From assembly GCF_030445035.2 (NCBI RefSeq), contig NC_080702.1:15632029-15696028 (forward strand): a stretch of 64,000 bases of DNA. The letters run 5' to 3'. How positions within the stretch are numbered: the first letter of the stretch is position 1; each line of letters starts with the position of its first letter. Below, one piece after another: positions 1 to 11,967 of this stretch. Source of the stretch: Dasypus novemcinctus (lineage: Eukaryota; Chordata; Mammalia; Cingulata; Dasypodidae). Under the pieces are notes generated by a model, which was given only the letters and a program-made list of their open reading frames with translations, ran no database searches and was not told where the DNA came from. The translations under genes were made by a program, and so were the position numbers.

Positions 1-3000
1 TGGGTAGATTCCAACTTTTGGCGATAGTGAACAATGCTGCTATGAACATTGGTGTACATATATTGGTTTGTGTCCTTGTTTAAAGTTCTGCTGGCTATAT
101 ACCCAGCAGTGGTATTGCTGGGTCATATGGCAAATCTGTGGTTAGTTTTTTGAGGAAACACCAAACTGTCCTCTAGAATGGTTGAATCCTTCTACATTCC
201 CACCAGCAGTGGATGAGTGTTCCTCTTTCTTCACATCCTCTCCAGCATTTGTATTCTTCTGCTTTTTTCATAGCTGCCAATCTTATGGGAGTAAGATGGT
301 ATTTCATTGTAGTTTTGATTCGCATTTCCCTGATAGCTAGAGATTTGGAGCATTTTTTCAGGTGCTTTTTAGCCATTTGTATGTCTTCTTTGGAGAAGTG
401 TCTGTTTAAAACTTTTTCCCATTTTTTAAATGGGTTGTTTATCTTTTTATTTTCAAGATATAGGAGTTCTTTATATATGCAAGTTATAAGTTTCTTATCA
501 GATATATGGTTGCCAAATATTTTCTCCCACTGTGTGGGCTCCCTTTTTACTTTTTTGAAAAACTCCTTTGAGATGCAGAAGGCTTTAATTTTGAGGACGT
601 CCCATTTATCTATTAGTTCTTTTGCTGCTCGTGCTTTTGGTGTGATATTCATGAAGCCATTTCCTATTACAAGGTCCTGTAGATGTTTCCCTACACTGCT
701 TTCCAAGATATTTATGGTCTTGGCTCTTACATTTAGGTTTTTGTTCCATCTTGAGTTGATCTTTGTATAAGGTGTGAGATGGTAATCCTCTTTCATTCTT
801 CTACATATGGATTTCCAGTTCTCCAGGCACCATTTGTTGAAAAGGCCATTCTCTCCCAGTTGAGAGGGTCTGGTGGCTGTATCAAATATTATATGGCTAT
901 ATATATGAGGTCCTATATCAGCACTTTCAATTCGATTCCATTGGTCTGTGTGTCTCTCCTTATGCCAATACCATGCTGTTTTCACTACTGTAGCTTTGTA
1001 GTATGTTTTCAAGTCAGGAAGTGTGATTCCTCCAATTTCGTTTTTCTTTTTCAATATGTCTTTGGCTATTCAGGGCCTCTTTCCTTTCCAAATAAATTTC
1101 ATAGTTAGTTTTTCTAGTTCCTTAAAGAAGGCTGTGTTGATTTTTATTGGGATTGCATTGAATGTGTAGGTCAGTTTTGGTAGGATAGACATCTTAATAA
1201 TATTCAGTCTTCCTATCCATTGACAAGGAATAGTCTTCCATTTATTTAGGTCTTCTTTGATTTCCTTGAAGAGTCTTGTATAGTTCTCGGTGTATAAGTT
1301 TTTTACTATTTAGTTAAATTTATTCCTAAGTATTTGATTTTTTTATTTACTATTGTGAATGGTATTTGTTTCTTGACTTCCTCCTGATCTTGCTCATTAT
1401 TGGTGTACAGAAATGCTACTGATTTTTGCGCATTGATCTTATAACCTGCGACTTTACGAAACTCATTTATGAGTTCTAGAAGCTTTGTTGTAGATCGCTT
1501 AGGGTTTTCTATGTATAGGATCATGTCATCTGCAAATAATGAGATTTTGACTTCTTCCTTTCCAATTTGAATGCCTTTTATATCTGGTTCTTGCCTCAGT
1601 GCTCAAGCCAGTATTTCTAAGACAATGTTAAATAGAAGGGGAGACAATGGGCATCCTTGTCTTGTTCCTGAGTTTAGAGGGAAGGATTTTAGGATTTCTC
1701 CATTGTAAATAATGTTGGCTGTAGGTTTTTCATATATACTCTTTATCATGTTCAAAAACTTTCCTTGTATTCCCATCTTTTGGAGTTTTTTATCAAGAAA
1801 GGGTGCTGTATTTTGTCAAATGCTTTTTCTGCATCTATAGATATAATCATGTGATTTTTTTCCTTCAGTCTGTTTATATGGTGTATTACATTGATTAATT
1901 TTCTTACGTTGAACCATCCTTGCATACCTGGAATAAATCCCACTTGGTCGTGGTGTATAATTCATTTAATGTGTTGTTGAATATGATTAGCAAGTATTTT
2001 GTTAAGTATTTTTGCTTTTAGGTTCATTAGAGAAATTGATCTGTAATTTTCCTTTCTTGTGGTGTCTTTGTTTGGCTTCAGTACTAGGGTAATGTTGGCA
2101 TCATAGAAGGAGCTCGGCAATGTTCACTCTGTTTTGATTTTTTGGAAGAATTTCAGCAGGATTGGTGTTAGTTTTTCTGGAATGTTTTGTAGAATTCACC
2201 TGTGAAGCCGTTTGGCCCTGGGCTCTTCTTAGTTGGGAGGTTTTTAATGACTGATTCTATCTTTTTGTTGTGATTGTTTTTTAAGATCATCAATTTCTTC
2301 TTTCATCAATATGGGCTGCTTATGCGTTTCTAGGAATTTGTCCATTTCCTCTGAATTGTCATTTTTGTTGGAATATAGTTTTTCAAAGTATCCTCTTATG
2401 ATAGTCTTTATTTCTGTGGGGTCAGTGGTGATATCGCTTTTCTCATTTCTTATTTTGTGTATTTGCATCTTCTCTCTTTTTTTCTTTGTTAGTCTCACTA
2501 AAGGTTTGTCTATTTTGTTGATCTTCTCAAAAAACCAGCTCTTGGTGTTGTTTATCTATTCAAGTGCTTTCTTATTTTCCATTTCATTTGTTTCTGCTCT
2601 TATCTTTGTTATGTCCTTCCTTCTTCTTCCTGTTGGGTTACTTTGTTGTTGTTTTTCTAATTCCTTCAAATGTGCAGTTAGTTCTTCAATTTTTGCTCCT
2701 TCTTCTTTTATGATATATGAATTTATGGCTATAAATTTCCTTCTCAGTACTGCTTTTGCCGCATTCCATAAATTTTGGTATGTTGTCTTATCATTATTTG
2801 TTTCAAGGTAGTCATTGATTTCTTTTGAGATTTCCTCTTTGACCCACTGTTTTTCTAAGAGTGCGCTGTTTAATTTCCAAATCATGGTATGAAATCTGGG
2901 CCTCCGTCCCTTGCAAATTTCCAGCTTCACTCCACTGTGGTCAGAGATATTGTTTTGTATGATTTCGATCTTTCTGAATTGACTAAGCCTTTCTTTGTGG

Positions 3001-3664
3001 CCTAGCACATGGTATATCTTGAAGAACGATCCATGTGCGCTTGAGAAAAATGTATATCCTGCTGTATTTAAGTGTAATGATCTATATATGTCTATTAGAT
3101 CCAGCTCCTCTAATATACTGTTCAAATGTTTTCTTTCTTTAGTGATTCTCTTTTGAGACGTTCTGTCAAGAATTGATAGTGTTGTATTAAAATCCCCCAC
3201 TATAATTGTAAATGCATCTATTGTTTCACTTAGTTTTTCCAGCGTTTGCCTCACATGTTTAGAGGTGCCCTTGTTAGGAGCATAAATATTTATGATTGTT
3301 CGATCTTCTTGACAGATTGTCCCTTTCACTGACATGTAGTATCCTTCTTTGTCTCTCACAATTGTTTCGCATTTAAAGTCTATTTTGTCTGATATTAATA
3401 TAGCTACTCTTGTCTTTTTTTGGTTATTGTTTGCTTGTATGATTGTTTTCAGCCATTCACTTTCAACCTCCATGAGTCTCTGGGTCTAAGATGTGTCTCT
3501 TGTAGACAGCATAGAGGTGGGTCATATTTCCTTATCCAATGTCCCAGTCTGAATCTTTTGATAGGTGAGTTTAATCCATTGACATTCAGTGTTATTACTT
3601 TCAAGGAATTATTTGTGTTAGCCGTATTTTGATTGGAGTTGTGTTTGTAATATTTTGTTTGCAT
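1..3664 (-). pseudogene. L1 ORF2 (endonuclease / reverse transcriptase), disrupted and truncated by the window
   Basis: ORF2p nicks DNA and copies L1 RNA at the nick. From the start at 3664 the apurinic-type endonuclease is legible: ITLNVNGLN, CLQETHL, the IYAPN block, VGDFNT and the SDHSGVKLE region with the catalytic Asp-His. The piece 3473-2556 is open. The reverse transcriptase core follows in fragments. [11 protein letters not shown] and [11 protein letters not shown] lie in 1943-1752, and the catalytic FADD is encoded at 1536-1525 and intact. The C-terminal piece (1054-173) carries the thumb and the Cys-rich motif CWRGC...HCWWEC, followed by a stop at about 173 inside a conserved Trp-rich block. 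Frame changes around 3470, 2500, 2240, 1750 and 1300 disable the protein. Confidence 0.93.
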
Positions 3665-4610
3665 TTTTTTCCTTCTGATTTTCTCTTTTGTTGCTCATAC
3701 ATTCTCCTCCAACTCTGCCTTTCCTGTTTTTTCCTTTCTTCCTGCAGAACTCCCTTTAGAATTTCTTGAAGGGGAGGTTTCTTGTTGGCATACTCTTTCA
3801 GTTTCTGTTTATCTGTGAATATTTTGAACTCTCCATCATGTTTGAATTCTAGTTTAGCTGGATAGAGTATTCTTGGTTGGAAATTTTTTTCCTTTAGTAC
3901 CTTCACTATATCATATCACTGCCTTCTTGCCTCCATGTTTTCAGATGAGAAATCAGCACTTCATCTTATGGAGCTTACCTTTTATGTGATGTTTTTCTTT
4001 TCTCTTGCTGCTTTTAGAATTTTCTTTGTCTTGAGCATTGGATAATTTGACAAGTATATGTCTTGGGGTGGGCCTGTTGGGGTTGATGACCAGTGGATTG
4101 TGCTGTGCTTCTTGGATATGTACATCTGTCTCTTTCAGTAGATTTGGGAAGTTTTCAGCCATTATTTCCTGCAACACTCCTTCTGAACCCTTTCCCTTCT
4201 CTTCTCCTTCTGGAATGCCTATAATACATATGTTTGAGAGTTTTGCATTGTCCTTCCGGTGCCTAAGTCCTAGCTGGATTTTTCCTATCTTTTTATCAAC
4301 CAATTCTATTATCTGTTTGGTTTCTGATGTACTTTCTTCCCCATTACTAATTCTCTACTCTGCCTCTTCTAGTCTGCTGATATTTGCTGCAAGTGTATTT
4401 TTGATTTCTTGAACTGTGGTGTTCAGTCCCATCATATCTTATCTTTTTGTGTATGTCTGCTATTTCCCCTCCAAGTGTTGTCTTCATGTTGTTAACCTCT
4501 TCCTTTACTTCATTAAATTTGTCGGTGATAAATGTTCTGAGATATTTCATTGCTTGTGCAAAGTTCTGCTCCCCTTCCTGATTTTTAGTTTGTTCATTGG
4601 TTTCAGCCAT
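3601..4610 (-). pseudogene. L1 ORF1 (RNA-binding chaperone), disrupted
   Basis: ORF1p is the L1 nucleic-acid chaperone that coats L1 RNA. Three overlapping-frame pieces remain. Positions 4610-4347 hold the N-terminus, with a Gln/Glu/Lys-rich start and a coiled-coil-like heptad stretch around EVKEEVNNMKTTL. Positions 4303-3953 hold the RRM and linker, with LSNICIIGIPEG and the TPRHILVKLSN block. Positions 3906-3601 hold the C-terminal domain, with EKNFQPRILYPAKL and FTDKQKL. The breaks between pieces are a stop or frame change near 4347 and another near 3950. The last piece stays open to 3601, about 60 bases past the ORF2 start at 3664, so the two frames overlap instead of being separated by a spacer as in human L1. 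I cannot tell whether that overlap is ancestral or due to decay. Confidence 0.9.
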
Positions 4611-6661
4611 GTTCTCCTGATTACTGGTTTGGTTTGTAGTTTATTGTTGCTGTCTGGTCATCATTTTATCTCGATGGGATTAATCAGTTCCTTAGCTTCT
4701 TTGTCTAGTCTTGGAGATTAATTAGCTGTTGTTTTTGCATGAGTGTTATATCTTCTCTTTGTCACTTTGTTCTTCTTATTCTAATTTCTTATTGCTGGTT
4801 GTGTTCACTTTAAAGGAAAGTATTAGTGCCGGGAAAAGGCAACTGTGTAAGCAAGGAAAAAGTGTAAAGTAATATTGGTGATATACGTCAACAGAGCAAC
4901 AATATGAGATCTGGGAGGATGGAGGTTAGATTCATGTAAATTGTGTAGCGTTATAGCAGTAGGTAGAGTACCTATAATGAGGTAGTCAACTGAATATGGG
5001 AGGAATATGGTATGAATTAAAAAGCTATTGTTTTCTTGAGAGAGGGAAAGAGAAAAGAAAGGCAATAGTTTCAAGAGTGGATAACAGAAAACAAAACAAA
5101 GGTATTAGAAATTAAGAGTTAGACACTTTGTGGATCAAAGAAAGGGAGGTGGAATATCAGAGAGACAGTAGATGATGGAGGATATCAAGATGTAGGGGAA
5201 AGGAGATAGTGTAGATAGCCAAAATCTGTTCACACAGAAATGAGGCAGTGGAGGATGAGGAAACCCAGCAAATGTGAGGTGTTCCCTGTAGCACCTATTA
5301 TATAGTTAAGATAACATAAAATAAGAAGATGAGGCACAAGAGAGAGAGAAAAAAATAGAAGAAAGGAAGAAAGAAAAAGGGGTTGGGTAAAGGATAGGGA
5401 AAAGAGAAAAAAGATATACACCAACCACCACAGCCACAATACCAATAAAAAAAAAAAACCTAAATAACTGAAAATAAAGATTTTGGGGGATACACTTGTA
5501 GAAAAGACTAGGGGATAATGCAATGTTAGCAATCAGAACATTAAAAAAAATAACAAATAAAATAGAATTAAAAATAAAAACAGAACAAAACAAAAGAAAA
5601 AAGAAAAAACACAAATGTTGAGGGCTAGGACATTCAAGGACCTCAGATGGACCTCAGGGCATGATGGATTCAGGGATGGAAAGTCTGAGATATTGAAGAC
5701 TCAAGAGGTGTGAGTCTCTGGGGTGTGGGCCACCAGGGTTTAGGGGACTCACACCTGGCAACCTCAAGTCCGGTTAACAGGGAGCCTGGGAGCACTGCAG
5801 TGAATCACAGCCTTCAGGGATCCCCACAGCTGGGTGCCAGCCCTATGGGTGAGGTCACATCGGCAAGCTCTATCCTGTGTTCTGTACCCCCCAATTCACT
5901 CACTCACTGGGGTCTATTCTGTCAATGTATCACCAATTGACTTCAGGACCCCTCCCACCCTGTGATCCCCCGAAATGGCCACCTGGGGGTGCCTCTAGAC
6001 TGCAGCCAATTTAATGATGCAGATCAATAGCCAGGCCCCAGGGGTGGGGCTCCAGCAGGAAATGCTAACAACAGAGTCCAAACCCAAAATTCCCATGCTT
6101 CGCAAATTATTCCCCTAATCAGCTTCCAAACTTCTCCCACCCTGCCAGATCCTGGTGGCGTCTCTTTATTGCTATCAACCCAAGTCCACTGCAGATCGGC
6201 AGCCATGTCTGGGGGAGGGCGGGGCTCCAGGTGGAAGCACTACTGTTTGTGTCCGCAATCAAAAATTCCCCCACTTCAAAATAAAACTCCCATTTGTCTC
6301 CCCAAATCGGTCTGCAAGCGCCTCCTGTCCGATCAAGCCCCCAACAGGCTGCCTGGGGCTTATGAATTCCCCAGTACCACAGAGCCTCCAAAAAAAAAAA
6401 AACAAAACACCACGGCAGCGCCTGGTGCCACAGCTCCGCCCACCCAAGGAGGGAGATTTCTGTGCGCAGCCAGGACCTCCGTGTATATTTTATAGACGTA
6501 TTTTCTCCGTTACCTTCCCACCAAATCGACGTCCAGACACCTCTCGTCCTGCAAAAATCCTGAAACAGCCTGGTCCCAAAGAGCCTCCAACACTGCCCAT
6601 CCACTTCTATGCAGGAGATATTATCAGGTGAGCTCACTCAGCCACCATCTTGCCCTGCCCC
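4611..6661 (-). promoter_or_regulatory. L1 5' UTR / internal promoter
   Basis: The first bases of the element, read on the minus strand from about 6661, contain GCAAGATGGTGGC. This resembles the YY1-type site (AAGATGG) near the 5' end of other mammalian L1s, which positions transcription initiation. The first kilobase (about 5700-6661) is relatively GC-rich. The portion next to ORF1 (about 4650-5640) is strongly purine-rich on the plus strand, so it is T-rich in the sense orientation. ORF-like stretches on either strand here are not coding. The 5' boundary at about 6661 is placed where the L1-like start meets ordinary flanking sequence and could be off by a few bases. Confidence 0.75.
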
Positions 6662-8139
6662 TGTTTATGGCAATTTAAAAGCACAGGCAGCTGTGTGACA
6701 GCCTTGAAGTGGGATCTAGAAAGTTGATTGCACAGGATTCTTGAGTGTGACACTTGTATGGCCAAGTTATTTTAGATGGGGAAATGATTCTCCATAATGC
6801 TAATCTGGAAAAGTGACTAAAGTAACAGTTTATCACTGCTTTTACATAAAACCATCAGCATACTTGTATGAAAGCAACATTTTAGCTAGATTAATATTAA
6901 TCTATGTTTCAGATTATTTTTGAATTATTGAAAATTATACAGTTCCTCACATTTTTAAATAACCAATAATTTGGATTCATGTGATGCAGTGGTTAAGAAA
7001 AGTTTTCTCAAACTTCATGCAGATACAATAGAGCAGGTGCTTATTATGTGCTATTGTCCTTTCCTTTTTTATCTAGAAAATAGAAAGCATGGATGTTGAA
7101 ACATGATAGCCAGAGGTTGCATTTGAGAACCCAGACTCTGGAATCCACTTCCACTACTTGCTAACCCAATATATTAGGAACTCAGAAAACAGTAATGAGT
7201 CGATCATAATTTTTGTTATTAGTAACAGAGCTCCAGAGTTTGTAAAGGAATTAGGAATGGAAATAACACAGGGCCCCAATAGAGGAGGGTCTGGAGTAAA
7301 AGGCAGGAAAGCCAAGGCAAGGTCACAAACTCAGGAGGCAAGCCTCTAGATTTCTTAGATTAGATCCCATGGGGGCTTTAGAAACAAAAAATAAGATAAA
7401 ACTCAATTATTAGAAAAAACAACTTTTCTAGGCTTATGGTTCAGGAGCTGGGACATGTGGAGGCATTGGGGTGAAGCCAGGATGTACCCCATTAGCCTCT
7501 AATTTGCCAACTTATCACCATAAAATTTAGGACTGATAAGTTAGGGAGCTCTGGTGGCTTCTCTAATAAACCATTCATGGGGACCTTCCCACAAAACATT
7601 TCCCTCTTTAGTGGTTCCCACCCCTTTCATAACTTCTTTGCTGGCAGCAACTCCAATTGGCCTTTTAATGTCTTTAGCACAGGTGACATGGAGATGAAAC
7701 AGATGGAGACCTGGCTACTTTGGTGCCAAGGTAAGTCCCAGAACCACTGCACCCAGAGGAAAAGCTACAGGACCCACATGTGGACATGAGCTGAGGGTGG
7801 CCCTGGGGAAAATATGTCATGACTCCCCAGTACTCATCAAGATCACAAGGGGGAGAGCCTTGCTTAGGAGATTAGGCACCTGCCTACTCCTTCTAACATC
7901 TCAATGCTCTTTTGTATTCTTCATTCTCTTTCCTCGATGTCCACCATACCCACATTTTTTCTCACTCTGCCACATTTTTCCTTGGGCAATGTGAACATTT
8001 CCAGTATGAATGAATGAGTAATTCCTTTACCCACAATAAAAGTCATCAAGCCATATCCTGGCAAAGACTTGATAGGGATGGAATTCCCCTCCAGATAAAG
8101 TACACCCAATGGGTGATATCATTGCCCAGTTCAAACATC
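6662..8139. other. Intergenic, no gene seen
   Basis: AT-rich flank of the L1 with only short chance ORFs. I see no recognisable exon, RNA gene or well-defined repeat in this stretch. Confidence 0.6.
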
Positions 8140-8310
8140 CCCTAAGCCAGGGGTTCCATGGACCACTTTGCCAGTCAGGGGAATACCACAGACCCCTTAC
8201 TAAGTCCACACTATACAGTGTTTTAATATGTCACATCTGTACCTACACATCCCCAAAATAATACTTTTTAAAATTTAAATTAAAACTCACTGCCCTAAGC
8301 TAATAGTCTG
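8140..8310 (+). repeat. hAT/MER-like interspersed repeat, copy A
   Basis: The stretch GGGTTCCATGGACCACTTTG, then CAGACCCCTTACTAAGTCCA, a (CA)CATCCCCA element and a T/A-rich stretch is repeated at 63808-64000 at the right end of the window. The 'ttcttaacc...atggacccctttgccag' theme is common to a mammal-wide, probably DNA-transposon-derived, repeat. I do not assign a family name. Confidence 0.55.
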
Positions 8311-9692
8311 TTCTTCAACTTTACACCATCCATCCGAGAGCACATCATACACATGCCCCCCCACCAAATACAGTATATATTTTGTGAAATGATAAAAGCC
8401 ACAATGTTTCAGAAAGTGTTCCCATCCCTGAACTCCTCTACAACTGGGATGACTTGTGCTGAGGGGACAGTGGGGACACCTGACCCAGGCCTGAGGTCAG
8501 TTTTCATATTTCCAGTTTTGAATCCAGTTGTCATCGTATGGCTATAAACAAACCTGTGAACCATTTGAATATGTGAAGAGATGTCTTGGCCAAGCTTATA
8601 AATAGCCTCTCCTCTTCTCAAACCAATTTGAAAGGCTTATTCCTCTGAACCACTCCCTTCTATCACATACCCTTTCATTTAGAGGAAAAAAGAACAGAGA
8701 AAGGAAATTTCTCTGTTTGTCCCCACAAACCCACCACCTAGGGCTACCGTGTCCAGCAGTCAATAGCCAAGGTCACCACACCTGTGTGTGCAGCTATCAC
8801 CATTCATGGACCTGCCTGCCCAGACTCTGGGCTTGAGAGAGGTTACACGATCATTGAAATTTTCATTGGGGCTGAGAGGAAAACAAGTCCCACAGTAGAC
8901 TCCCTGGCTGTTCCCTGTGTACACACATAGATACAATAGCTCTAGAGTGTGTTCAGGGGTAGAAGAATTACAAGTGGTGGAATGTTTTCCAATTCATTGA
9001 GGCTAAACAAAAAAAGTGGAAAGCAGGGCCATCTCCCCCATTTTAATCAGTAAAGAAAGGAGACTTCGGTGAAGGTGTCTTCTTTTCTCACAATAAATTG
9101 ATAGACATAGATTACTTCCACCTTCTGATCTCAGCACTGAGGCAGCCCCAGACTTCCCCTTCTCACATTGGAGATATGTGATGCTGCAGGTCTCCCATCT
9201 TCCTGGATGGCAATTTCTGTTTCTAGTAAACCTGTGTATCCCCATCCATCCCATCCTTCTCAAGAAAGGGAGGATAGGGAGGAACTTCCTGAGGCAGGAC
9301 TGGGATTGGATCTCTATGAACTTTATAGATTCATAGAAATTTTAATGGATGCTTTTTGAAATTTTTAAAATGAAAGGTAAGGAAAACATATTTTAAATGT
9401 AAGATATCTGAGCACATGAAAATGAACTGCCTGGTGGCAGTGGATGTGCAATGTCAGTATTAAATTCCCTCTATGAACACAGGCTTCTTTTAGAGGCCAA
9501 AACAGGCACCTAATGGGTGTTAAAACACCACTTCATTTAAGCTCAAGCTATTGGAATACCCTAAACCTCAACCCAAAGGTGGCAGAGACAGACACAACAC
9601 CCTTATTTGAACAAAGAAATATATCTTTAAAGAATTTTTTTTTAAATTTAGAACAGAAAATGTGGTATGGGGCTGGGGTTGGGGAAGAAGAT
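8311..9692. other. Intergenic / 3' flank of the minus-strand gene, nothing recognised
   Basis: No exon-like or RNA gene signal was found. The part nearest 9692 would hold the 3' UTR of the minus-strand gene model. No canonical AATAAA could be placed with confidence on the minus strand in the first few hundred bases. Confidence 0.45.
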
Positions 9693-10865
9693 TTATGATT
9701 CGGTGGGGGAGACACAGGACATAAAGCATAGCAGGGGGAAGTGGTGACGGCGGTCTCGGGGACCTTGCACTCTTGGTACATGCTGGTGGGCCCTGACAGG
9801 AGTCATCAACTCCATGGGAGGAATGGCAGAAGTACAGCTTGGACGCAGTTGCTGGGAGACTAACACTGGCCTTGTTGATTTCAGTGCAGCTTGGTGGCTA
9901 TTTCTTTTTCTCCCTAGACAAATCCACCGTAGCATACAGCTAACCCTCTTCCGATGTTTGCTTTCTTGAGGTCCCTGTCCCTTTTGGGGCAAGAACTGGG
10001 GCATCACACTCTCTGTTGATCCCCCATCCTGAAAAGGGTCGTCCATCATCTCTATTCCAAGGGAGGGCCCTGACCCTGACTCTCTTTCTGGGTATTCTTC
10101 CAATGGGAAATCCCCGGGGTCCTCTTTTCCTGTATTTAAACTGGCATCTTTGACCATGCAAGAGGTCTTAACCTTAGAATCCCTTTGCTCCTGCAGGCCC
10201 ATGTTGCTCCCTCTGTCCTCTAGGTGGATATAGGGGCCCTGGGAATTGGCCATGTTTCCTCTACACATATTTGGCAACCAGGTCTCATAGTCCTCAGAAG
10301 ACAAACTAGGTAAATTGGGGAACCCTTCAGCAGCACAGCCAGGAGGGGACTGGCTCTGTGGCTCTCCCTCCAGTTGGAGCGTTGGCTCACTATCAGGATA
10401 AACTTTCAGAGGTGATTTCCCTACATCCTGCTCCCCCATTAGGTTCAGTATTGTGGGGCATTCACCAGGTGATATATTCCTTATATTGAATAACTGTTCG
10501 ATAAATTGGGAATCTGCAAAATCACTAGCACATGGGGAATCTCCTGATTTGGGTCTGGAGACAATGGTCTCCCCAGCCTTGATGGTTTCCTCATACAACT
10601 GCCCTGGTTGATCGCCAGTGCTCAGGAAGGGAGGGGGCCCTGGGAAGTCCCCATCAATATCAGGTAAATCTACAGTTTTTTCAGAATTGAGTCCACATTT
10701 CCATCTGCATTTTCTTGGAAATACTTCTTCCTCCTTTCCTTTCTCCAACACCACCTGGACAACCACTATCCTTGTTCTATCAAGGGGCTCCTGAAGAAAA
10801 TGGTGAAGGCCAAAGAAGCCACTTGATGCCCTATGACAGCATTCATGGTATGCCCAGGATGAGGC
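9693..10865 (-). CDS. Unrecognised membrane-protein gene, terminal coding exon
   Basis: This is a long open frame on the minus strand. I start the exon at 10865, directly after a good acceptor: a pyrimidine run (TCTTTCTCTTCATCTTTCAC) then AG at 10867-10866. It continues in phase 0 for 390 codons to a TAA at 9695-9693. The tail is hydrophilic, acidic and rich in Pro, Ser and Gly (PDIDGDFPGPPPF, SEDYETWLP, EEYPERESGSGPS) with a basic patch (ESKHRKR) near the C-terminus. It has no Cys/His array or enzyme motif that I recognise, so it looks like an intrinsically disordered cytoplasmic region. A second acceptor-like AG at 10792-10791 would give the same frame 25 codons shorter. An open frame this long at ordinary base composition is unlikely by chance. 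I do not recognise the family, and a young pseudogene is possible. Confidence 0.5.
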   Translation of the reverse strand, partial: ASSWAYHECCHRASSGFFGLHHFLQEPLDRTRIVVVQVVLEKGKEEEVFPRKCRWKCGLNSEKTVDLPDIDGDFPGPPPFLSTGDQPGQLYEETIKAGETIVSRPKSGDSPCASDFADSQFIEQLFNIRNISPGECPTILNLMGEQDVGKSPLKVYPDSEPTLQLEGEPQSQSPPGCAAEGFPNLPSLSSEDYETWLPNMCRGNMANSQGPYIHLEDRGSNMGLQEQRDSKVKTSCMVKDASLNTGKEDPGDFPLEEYPERESGSGPSLGIEMMDDPFQDGGSTESVMPQFLPQKGQGPQESKHRKRVSCMLRWICLGRKRNSHQAALKSTRPVLVSQQLRPSCTSAIPPMELMTPVRAHQHVPRVQGPRDRRHHFPLLCFMSCVSPTES

Positions 10866-11967
10866 CTGTGAAAGATGAAGAGAAAGACACACTTTATGGA
10901 GCACAGTGTGGGAAGGTGGAAAAGACAAGCTCTTGTCAGGTAACTGCCTCCAGGAGAAGGCTGAAATGAGCAAGCCTGAGTCCTGAGGCCTGATACTGTT
11001 AGAACAGAAGGCTTTAATCCAAAGGGACAATGTGGAGTTGAGCTCTCTGGGCCAGTGTTCAATAGAAAAGGAGGAAAGTCAGACTGAGTCAGTATAAGAT
11101 GCATATGTGGTATTGGAGTGGAAGAGCGGGTGGTGGAGCATGGCAGGTGAATGATTCGTGGGATTCATGGGATGGTGGACTTGGGGGAGAGAGTGATATC
11201 CTGAGATTGTGGGCCCAGCTAAGGACATCCCTCTTGACTCTGAATTGACCCAGAAAGAATGAGGGCCTGGGACCCAGTTCTTACTGTCATTTCTTAGGCA
11301 AACTGCAGACCTTCATTTTTCATAAACTATATGACTTTCTACCTAGAATGCAAAGAACTGTGTTCTTTTCTTTTTATTCTTTTAAAGGGAATAAAATGTT
11401 TTCTCCTTTTCCTTCTTTGAAAATCTCAAAGTACTTTATGTACATGATCCTCTATTGATACTGCAGTCAGTGCTCTGTGCTGAGAAGAGTGTAATCTCTA
11501 ATCTTTAGGTGCCTGGGAGGCCTTGTAAGATTCTGCTCCAAGGCCAGAGCTTGCGCTTAGCATCTGACCAGAGGCCTTCCAAGGCTCAGTCTCACTCTTT
11601 GGGTCAGCTTCACCCAGACACACCAGACTTGGGAAGGAGAATTATGAATAATTATCATAGCGGCTCTTTGATGCTGACATTAAGAGACATTTCTCCCCCA
11701 AATATTTCCTATATTCTCTTAATAACCCAGCCCAGGGACCCTGAGTCACAGCACTTGAAATTTACCCTGGTGTCCTCTGCCACCCCCAAGGAGACAAGAG
11801 TGTGGATAGAAGCCTCTCTGCTGCCTCACCCTGTTTCCCTAAAGAAAGGTTTTCATCTTTCCTTAGAGGGTCCATCTCTGTGGAAACATAAATGATTTAG
11901 TGAAGTGGAAGGAGCAGAGAAAGCAAGAGTCCATCTATGATGGGGGTTGGCTCTGGGATTCCCTTAC
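10866..11967 (-). other. Predicted intron of the unrecognised gene
   Basis: Bounded by GTAAGG at the donor and a pyrimidine tract followed by CACAG at the acceptor on the minus strand. Both exon edges are phase 0. No repeat or additional exon was recognised inside it. The plus-strand open frame at 11509-11895 has no supporting features. Confidence 0.4.

Larger units (their letters stand above)
1..6661 (-). mobile_element. L1 (LINE-1) retrotransposon, 5' complete, 3' end cut by window edge
   Basis: Reading right to left, the element has a 5' UTR of about 2 kb (6661-4611), ORF1 (4610 to about 3601), ORF2 (3664 to beyond position 1) and no 3' UTR inside the window. Conserved L1 protein blocks follow in the expected order: ORF1 coiled coil and RRM, ORF2 endonuclease, reverse transcriptase FADD, then the Cys-rich C-terminus (CWRGC, HCWW). 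The left edge of the window encodes a block matching the L1 segment FIAALFTIAK, so only about the last 60 residues of ORF2 and the 3' UTR are missing. Both ORFs are broken by stops and frame changes, so this copy should not be autonomous. Because most reading-frame blocks survive in long pieces, it is probably not very old. The target-site duplication cannot be checked because the 3' end is outside. Confidence 0.95.

Noticed and set aside
213..1108. Plus-strand open frames of 185 and 109 codons at the left edge
   Set aside because: They are the antisense of L1 ORF2, whose conserved protein blocks are on the minus strand.
11509..11895. Plus-strand frame of 128 codons
   Set aside because: It is antisense to the predicted intron of the unrecognised gene, with no motif, no good start context and no splice evidence.
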